This document shows positions 57,360 through 64,000 of a stretch of DNA of 64,000 bases, in pieces. The notes below the pieces were generated by a model. It was not told where the DNA came from. It worked only from the letters and a program-made list of their open reading frames with translations, and did not search any database. Both the position numbers and the translations under genes were made by a program. Origin of the DNA: Polynucleobacter sp. Latsch14-2 (GTDB lineage: Bacteria; Pseudomonadota; Gammaproteobacteria; Burkholderiales; Burkholderiaceae); assembly GCF_018881925.1 (NCBI RefSeq), contig NZ_JACVPL010000001.1:1-64000 (forward strand), written 5' to 3'. How positions within the stretch are numbered: the stretch's first letter is position 1; each line of letters starts with the position of its first letter.

Positions 57360-59248
57360 TCTGGAACCTCCTTCGGCCATTTGCCTTCAAGATAGTAATC
57401 TAGCGCTTTACGTGCAATAGGTGCAGCATACTGCGCACCAAAACCAGCGTTCTCAACTACCATTGCAATCGCAATGCGAGGCTTATCGGCGGGAGCGAAT
57501 GCTATGAATAAAGCATGGTCGCGTAAAAATTCTGCAGTAGCACCATGTTTGTAATCTTTGGAGTTCAAACTAAACACTTGAGCGGTGCCTGTTTTTCCAC
57601 CGGCGATATAGCTAACCCCTTGAAATGCTGCAGCAGAAGTTCCGGAGCGATTTACTTCAATCATTGCATTTTTAACCACTTCAATATTTTCTGGCTTGAG
57701 ATCAATGCGATAGCTTTCTTTTGGTGTAGTCAGTGTGCGATTGCGTGTGAAGGGATCCTCGATCGCCTTCACTAAATGAGGCTTCATAACAGTGCCATTA
57801 TTTGCAAGAGTGGCCATAGCATGAGCCAATTGCAAGATCGTGAAAGCGTTATAGCCTTGACCAATTCCCAGAGAAATTGTTTCCCCCTCGTACCACTTTT
57901 GTTGCTCCGGTTTTTTGAAAGTATTTTTCTTCCATTCGGTAGAAGGAAGAACGCCGGCGGATTCACCTTGCAAATCAATTCCCGTAATTTGTCCAAAGCC
58001 AAGGGGCTTCATGAACTCTGCAATCATGTTGACGCCCATATCACGAGCAAGCATGTAGTAATAGGTATCGCAAGACTCCACAATTGACTTTTGCATATCC
58101 ACTGTTCCATGACCACCTTTTTTATCATCGCGAAAGGTGTGATTACCAAAATCAAAAAAGCCTGGATCAAAAATTGTTTGAGATGGGGTGCGCTTTTTGT
58201 TTTCTAGTGCGGCCAGAGCCATGAAGGGCTTATAAGTCGATCCTGGGGGGTAAATGCCCTTTAGTGGTCTGTTATAGAGCGGCTTTTGTGGTGAGTCGTT
58301 CAACTCTTTCCAGGTGACGGCATCAATCCCTTCTACAAAATCATTTGGATTGAAGTTGGGCTTCGATACAAAGGCAAGAACATCGCCTGACTCAGGTTCA
58401 ATTGCGACGAATGCACCGCGAAAGTTTCCATAGAGCTCTTCAACCAAATACTGCAATTTAATATCAACTGACAGAACAATATTTTTGCCGGGGATGGAGG
58501 GCGAGCTTGACAATGTGCGGACGGGATTTCCGCCTGCAGTAATTTCTACTTGGTCGTAGCCGGGAACACCACGCAAGACAGTTTCATACTTTTGTTCTAA
58601 GCCAATTTTTCCAACGTACTGAATACCCGGAAGAAAAGAGCTTTGTAATGCATCGGGGTCATCAGCTTTTGCGCCCTCAATTTCTGCTTGCATGCGCTCT
58701 TTATCTTTTTGAGAAACCCGTCCGATATAGCCTATCAAATGTGAGGCCAGTTCGTTATATGGGTACTCGCGGAAGCTGCGGGCACGGATCTCAACCCCTG
58801 GAAAGCGATAGCGGTTGGCCATAAAACGGGCTGTTTCTGCTTCTGTCAGCATGGAGCGCAGGGGGAAAGTGCCCATTTTGCGAGAATCTTCTAATGACCG
58901 CTTGAAATTACGACGATCTCTAGAGGAAATTAGGACAATTTCAGATAAATTATCGATTAGTTCATCAACATTGCCCTTAACTTCTTCAGCATTGACGTCA
59001 AGGGTCAGGGCTGAATAGTTTCTACCTATGACAATGCCATTGCGATCCATCAAAAGACCTCTATTTGCTGGCGCAGGGACAAGTGCAATGCGGTTGCTCT
59101 CGGCTAATAGGGCATATTTGCCATGACTAATCAGTTGTAGCCAAACTAGCCGTGTAACAAGCAATAAAAAGCAAACTGTTACGAAAATGGTCGCAATATG
59201 GATGCGCTCTTGAAAAGAGTTTAGATCCGGTTTTTTAAAAGAAACCAT
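57341..59248 (-). CDS. mrdA: Penicillin-binding protein 2
   Basis: The 635-residue protein has one N-terminal helix, then a pedestal domain and a transpeptidase domain with PPGSTYKPF (SxxK), ESCDTYYY (SxN/D) and GGKTGTAQ (KTG). It cross-links elongation peptidoglycan with RodA. It follows mreD by 8 bp. Confidence 0.94.
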   Translation of the reverse strand: MVSFKKPDLNSFQERIHIATIFVTVCFLLLVTRLVWLQLISHGKYALLAESNRIALVPAPANRGLLMDRNGIVIGRNYSALTLDVNAEEVKGNVDELIDNLSEIVLISSRDRRNFKRSLEDSRKMGTFPLRSMLTEAETARFMANRYRFPGVEIRARSFREYPYNELASHLIGYIGRVSQKDKERMQAEIEGAKADDPDALQSSFLPGIQYVGKIGLEQKYETVLRGVPGYDQVEITAGGNPVRTLSSSPSIPGKNIVLSVDIKLQYLVEELYGNFRGAFVAIEPESGDVLAFVSKPNFNPNDFVEGIDAVTWKELNDSPQKPLYNRPLKGIYPPGSTYKPFMALAALENKKRTPSQTIFDPGFFDFGNHTFRDDKKGGHGTVDMQKSIVESCDTYYYMLARDMGVNMIAEFMKPLGFGQITGIDLQGESAGVLPSTEWKKNTFKKPEQQKWYEGETISLGIGQGYNAFTILQLAHAMATLANNGTVMKPHLVKAIEDPFTRNRTLTTPKESYRIDLKPENIEVVKNAMIEVNRSGTSAAAFQGVSYIAGGKTGTAQVFSLNSKDYKHGATAEFLRDHALFIAFAPADKPRIAIAMVVENAGFGAQYAAPIARKALDYYLEGKWPKEVPEWKRAP

Positions 59249-59256
59249 GCAGACGT

Positions 59257-59781
59257 CTAGATTGGACGATTATGGTCAACATCAATTGGTCGACGTTGGG
59301 GCGCTAGCAATATACGGGTGGCCAAGGGCCATAGCATGGCCTCAATCAGCGCTTGTATAGAGCCCGTCAGCGCCCACCAGTAAAGTTCTCCACTCAGAAT
59401 CCAATGCATTAGGACCGGAAATAAGGAGACGAGTAAAAAGATGGGCAATAAATGTAGGGCTTGCGTCAGAACATTCAACGCAATGATGCGCCTGTGCCAA
59501 GAAATGGCAAGAAATGCAACGAGTGAATAGCTAAATGCATGGAGCCCAAGTAAATCAGAGTTGTGGACATCCATCAACAGGCCCAGAGCAAAGGCAATAA
59601 TGACACCAACATAACGATGTTGATGAATATTCCAGAAAATGATGCAGATAATGAGCCAGTCAGGAACCCATCCATAGTTGCCGATCGGCAAAAGGTTGAG
59701 TAGTAGCGCACACAGTAGGCTGAAAAAAATAAAGAGTCGATTGGCAGGCCGCAGAATGTACCCGCTTTGGAAGTCAATCAT
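59257..59781 (-). CDS. mreD: Rod shape-determining protein MreD
   Basis: The 174-residue protein has five to six helices with WVPDWLIICIIFWNIHQHRY and LGLLMDVHNSDLLGLHAFSY, both typical of MreD. It overlaps mreC by four bases. Confidence 0.9.
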   Translation of the reverse strand: MIDFQSGYILRPANRLFIFFSLLCALLLNLLPIGNYGWVPDWLIICIIFWNIHQHRYVGVIIAFALGLLMDVHNSDLLGLHAFSYSLVAFLAISWHRRIIALNVLTQALHLLPIFLLVSLFPVLMHWILSGELYWWALTGSIQALIEAMLWPLATRILLAPQRRPIDVDHNRPI

Positions 59782-60710
59782 TGCATGCCTCTTGAACGCG
59801 TTTGGCGGCGACCTGGGGTCATGACTGCGGGACTTGTAGGGCCAGACTTATTGATGGCGCTGGGTTTGGCATCAAACTGCGGATCGTAAAGTAGCGCTAA
59901 TGCTTGACGATAGCGGTTAACAGCAGCTACGGGGACACACAAAACGTTCGAAGAGTTTTTGTCTGCATTACGTTCGATACGGCTAATAACAGCCACTGCA
60001 AAGCCTGGTGGATAAATGCCATCGATTCCAGAAGTAATCAAGATATCACCAACCTCTAGATCGCTGGCGACGGGTAAGTAGCGTAGCTCTAGGGGATTGC
60101 CGCGCCCAGCGCCAAATACGGCGGCACGAAGACCATTGCGGGCTACTTGTACGGGCACAGCAAAATCACGATCTTCCAGCAAAGAAACTTCTGCAGAGCG
60201 TTCATAGATACGCACCACTTGACCTAGAATGCCGGCGTCGTTAGCAATCGGATTGCCAGCCCTTAAGCCATCTTTACTACCGCGATTGATCACGATGCGT
60301 TGTGAAATAGGGTTGGGTGGATTAAAAAGAATTTCTACTGGTAGAGTTTTAAATGGAACCTGTTTCTGTAAGTCCATCAACTCTCTTAGGTTTTGATTTT
60401 CAATGAGAAGAAACTCAGACTGGTTTGCAAGCAACGATAGTTCCGCTTGGCGAACTTTCATTGCTTGATTTTCTTTATCGAGCGTGCCCCGTGTAGTGAA
60501 ATATTCAGAGCTGGCTTCAAGCACATTGCGCGGCATCTGCATGAGATATTCAAGTGGGCGCAGAATCCAGTTGACGTTATCTCGAATGGGGTTGAGAGTC
60601 TTGTAGCGAGAATCAATCAACATCAATGCGATGCTGATGGATAGGCAGACAATCAGTTTGACTAAAGCAGGAACGCCTTGTCTGAAAAGTGGAGGAGCGC
60701 TATGTTGCAA
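59778..60710 (-). CDS. mreC: Rod shape-determining protein MreC
   Basis: The 310-residue protein has a single helix near residues 15-30, then a coiled coil (LDKENQAMKVRQAELSLLAN) and MreC beta domains (INRGSKDGLRAGNPIANDAG). A Pro/Ser-rich basic tail ends it. It is a periplasmic scaffold that activates PBP2. Confidence 0.92.
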   Translation of the reverse strand: MQHSAPPLFRQGVPALVKLIVCLSISIALMLIDSRYKTLNPIRDNVNWILRPLEYLMQMPRNVLEASSEYFTTRGTLDKENQAMKVRQAELSLLANQSEFLLIENQNLRELMDLQKQVPFKTLPVEILFNPPNPISQRIVINRGSKDGLRAGNPIANDAGILGQVVRIYERSAEVSLLEDRDFAVPVQVARNGLRAAVFGAGRGNPLELRYLPVASDLEVGDILITSGIDGIYPPGFAVAVISRIERNADKNSSNVLCVPVAAVNRYRQALALLYDPQFDAKPSAINKSGPTSPAVMTPGRRQTRSRGMQ

Positions 60711-60734
60711 TGCCCTGATCGACGTGTCAGTCGA

Positions 60735-61802
<1,068 letters not shown>

Positions 61803-61839
61803 TTAATAAATATATATAGGAATGATACTCTAGCGCCCC

Positions 61840-62133
61840 ATGAAACTTGATGATGTCCAGCGCATTGCGCACCTTTCGAAGCTTGAGTTAAGTCAGGCAG
61901 AAGCAGAGGCAGTTTTGCCTCAATTACAGGCCATTTTTTCCCTGGTTGAGGAGATGCAGGCCGTCGATACAACGGGTCTTGAGCCCTTAGCTCATCCGAT
62001 CCTTTTTTTGCGAGACTTGGCGCAGCCTTTGCGTGTGGACCAGGTAACTGAGTTCGATCGCCACACCGAAAACATGCAATCTGCCCCGGCTCAACAGGAT
62101 GGCTATTTTTTAGTTCCACGGGTGATCGAATGA
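61840..62133 (+). CDS. gatC: Asp-tRNA(Asn)/Glu-tRNA(Gln) amidotransferase subunit C
   Basis: The 97-residue protein starts [20 protein letters not shown] and has PLAHPIL and the [10 protein letters not shown] ending of GatC. It links GatA and GatB. It overlaps gatA by four bases. Confidence 0.94.
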   Translation: MKLDDVQRIAHLSKLELSQAEAEAVLPQLQAIFSLVEEMQAVDTTGLEPLAHPILFLRDLAQPLRVDQVTEFDRHTENMQSAPAQQDGYFLVPRVIE

Positions 62134-63647
62134 GTTGGCACACCACCCCCATTGCATTAATGGCAAAGGCTCTTGCTGCAAAAGAGGTTTCTAGTACAGA
62201 GCTGACTAAGTACTTTTTAGAGCGAATTGAGTCTGGAAAACAGTGGAATGCCTACTTAGATGTGAATACTCACTTAAGTTTAGAGCAAGCATCTGCTGCA
62301 GACTCTTTAATTGCTGCCGGGAAGTCTGGGAAGTTGACAGGCATCCCAGTGGCCCATAAAGATGTGTTTGTAACGCGTGGCTGGAGGTCTACGGCAGCCT
62401 CCAAAATCCTCGATGGTTACCTCAGCCCATTCGATGCAACTGTGGTTGCCAATTTGGGTATTCCGAGCGCTGAGAATCCAAATGGTGCTGGTATGGTTTG
62501 TTTGGGCAAAACCAATATGGATGAGTTTGCAATGGGGTCTTCCAATGAAAACTCTGCCTATGGACCAGTCTTAAATCCTTGGAATTCTGCATATGTCGCT
62601 GGAGGATCTTCTGGTGGTTCAGCAGCCGCGGTGGCTGCAGGCTTGGCCCCGATTGCAACTGGCACGGATACAGGTGGGTCGATACGACAGCCAGCTGCTT
62701 TTTGTGGGTTAACAGGTATTAAGCCAAGCTATGGGCGTGTGTCTCGTTACGGGATGATTGCCTATGCATCCTCTTTGGATCAGGCTGGCCCTATGGGAAA
62801 GACAGCTGAAGATTGTGCTTTATTGCTTTCCGCAATGTCTTCGCATGACCCGCGCGACTCCACCTCTTTGGCCGATTCAGGCGAAGACTATGGCCGTTAT
62901 TTGCAAGCGCCTTGGAAGGAAGGCAATGCGAATCCTGCAAAACCTTTGGAAGGCTTGCGGATTGGCTTGCCTAAAGAGTTTTTTGCTGAAGGCTTGGCAG
63001 AGGATGTTGCCCACTCGGTCAACAATGCGGCTAAAGCTTTGCAAGCCATGGGTGCCGAGCTGATAGAGGTGAGCCTACCAAAAACGAAGCTATCGATCCC
63101 TGTTTATTATGTGTTGGCCCCTGCAGAGGCATCGAGCAATTTGAGCCGTTTTGATGGTGTTCGTTATGGCCATCGAGCTCAGGAATATCACGATCTGTCA
63201 GAAATGTATGCCAAATCTCGTACGGAAGGTTTTGGAGCAGAGGTAAAGCGTCGTATCTTGATTGGGACCTATGTCCTTTGTCACGGCTATTACGATGCCT
63301 ACTACTTGCAGGCTCAAAAAATTCGTCGCATTATTGCTGCTGATTTTCAGGCGGCATTTAGTCGCTGCGATATCATTCTTGGCCCTGTGGCGCCTGATGT
63401 TGCATGGCGTTTAGGTGAAAAATCAAAAGATCCAGTACAGATGTATTTGGAAGATATTTACACTCTCTCAACAAACTTGGCAGGACTACCTGCAATGAGT
63501 GTTCCTTGTGGTTTCAGTTCCAATAACCTGCCCATTGGCATGCAATTTATCGGCAACTATTTTTCCGAAGCGCGCTTATTGCAAGTTGCGCATCAATATC
63601 AGCAAGCCAGTGATTGGCACTTGCGACAAGCTGGCGAGGTGGCATGA
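62130..63647 (+). CDS. gatA: Asp-tRNA(Asn)/Glu-tRNA(Gln) amidotransferase subunit A
   Basis: The 505-residue amidase has [10 protein letters not shown] (catalytic Lys), [16 protein letters not shown] (cis-Ser region) and [16 protein letters not shown] (Ser nucleophile). It releases ammonia from glutamine for transamidation of mischarged tRNA. Confidence 0.96.
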   Translation: MSWHTTPIALMAKALAAKEVSSTELTKYFLERIESGKQWNAYLDVNTHLSLEQASAADSLIAAGKSGKLTGIPVAHKDVFVTRGWRSTAASKILDGYLSPFDATVVANLGIPSAENPNGAGMVCLGKTNMDEFAMGSSNENSAYGPVLNPWNSAYVAGGSSGGSAAAVAAGLAPIATGTDTGGSIRQPAAFCGLTGIKPSYGRVSRYGMIAYASSLDQAGPMGKTAEDCALLLSAMSSHDPRDSTSLADSGEDYGRYLQAPWKEGNANPAKPLEGLRIGLPKEFFAEGLAEDVAHSVNNAAKALQAMGAELIEVSLPKTKLSIPVYYVLAPAEASSNLSRFDGVRYGHRAQEYHDLSEMYAKSRTEGFGAEVKRRILIGTYVLCHGYYDAYYLQAQKIRRIIAADFQAAFSRCDIILGPVAPDVAWRLGEKSKDPVQMYLEDIYTLSTNLAGLPAMSVPCGFSSNNLPIGMQFIGNYFSEARLLQVAHQYQQASDWHLRQAGEVA

Positions 63648-64000
63648 TGCAATGGGAAGTCGTTATCGGTTTAGAAACCCACGCGCAATTAAAAACACAA
63701 TCAAAGATTTTTAGTGGCGCAAGTACCCGCTTTGGCGCAGAGCCTAATACGCAAGCGTGCGCAGTGGATTTGGCTCTGCCGGGAGTGTTGCCAGTCCTAA
63801 ATCGTCAGGCAGTCGAGCATGCTATTTGTTTTGGCTTAGCGGTTGGCGCCAAGATTTCGCCAGCTAGTATTTTTGCTCGCAAAAACTACTTTTATCCAGA
63901 CCTACCCAAGGGCTATCAAATTAGCCAGATGGATCTTCCCATAGTGGTTGGTGGCCAGCTAGAAATCTTAGTGGGTGACGAGCTGAAGGTAGTGGAGCTG
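63644..64000 (+). CDS. gatB: Asp-tRNA(Asn)/Glu-tRNA(Gln) amidotransferase subunit B, 5' part
   Basis: The 119 visible codons begin [20 protein letters not shown], with KIFSGAS and [20 protein letters not shown], the GatB N-terminus. It overlaps the gatA stop by four bases (ATGA). The remainder runs off the window. Confidence 0.95.
   Translation, partial: MMQWEVVIGLETHAQLKTQSKIFSGASTRFGAEPNTQACAVDLALPGVLPVLNRQAVEHAICFGLAVGAKISPASIFARKNYFYPDLPKGYQISQMDLPIVVGGQLEILVGDELKVVEL

Overview
The window looks like the chromosome of a Polynucleobacter-like freshwater betaproteobacterium (Burkholderiaceae). I infer this from the moderately AT-rich sequence, the mreBCD-mrdA-rodA block divergent from gatCAB, two Bug/TctC-type tricarboxylate-binding proteins, a TTG-started HU gene, LpxO and LpxL. 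No 16S rRNA is present, so the genus is an inference from gene content.

Layout. (1) 1-1708: an accessory fragment, with the start of an IS30-family transposase running off the left edge, a gene truncated by that element, and a divergent partner gene. (2) 1709-1784: an intact tRNA-Phe(GAA). (3) 1785-33143: a serial array of integrated units, each closed by a copy of the 3' end of that tRNA. There are eight clear copies (from about 2.7, 3.7, 21.7, 23.1, 23.6, 28.4, 29.0 and 29.7 kb) and three decayed ones (30.1, 32.15, 33.1 kb). The units carry, in order: a lipid A acyltransferase; an HMA-CDF cation transporter; a 17.9 kb island; a Fur-controlled cupredoxin/outer-membrane pair; two tiny ORFs; an exopolysaccharide plus cyclic-di-GMP module; a DUF3106-like protein; BrnTA; DUF3147; AzlCD with DUF2461; and a CruF-like carotenoid protein. 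Most have no recombinase of their own. (4) 33236-64000: ordinary chromosome, with catabolic genes, two Bug proteins, prfC, a kinase/phosphatase pair, lipid A genes, HU, the rod-shape operon and gatCAB.

The 17.9 kb island (3788-21630) holds a WYL regulator with a block of small unknown genes, a restriction-modification locus (two paralogous nuclease-domain proteins, one carrying a ferredoxin-type 2[4Fe-4S] domain, two DNA methyltransferases and an XRE regulator), a full-size tyrosine integrase, a compact tyrosine recombinase, a divergent pair of unknown genes homologous to the pair at 173-1500, and an approximately 0.9 kb hairpin-dense non-coding stretch.

The most promising undescribed systems are the tRNA-Phe cassette array, with its two attachment-site classes, replacement terminators and recurrent 15-bp palindromes, and the Fe-S/PD-(D/E)XK restriction locus. 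In the array, cargo stop codons often abut the attachment site, so the inserted tRNA tail and its terminator probably also end cargo transcription. Copies become more degenerate with distance from the tRNA, as expected if each new unit enters at the tRNA and pushes older ones outward. All family assignments are made by eye from the translated sequence, without database searches.
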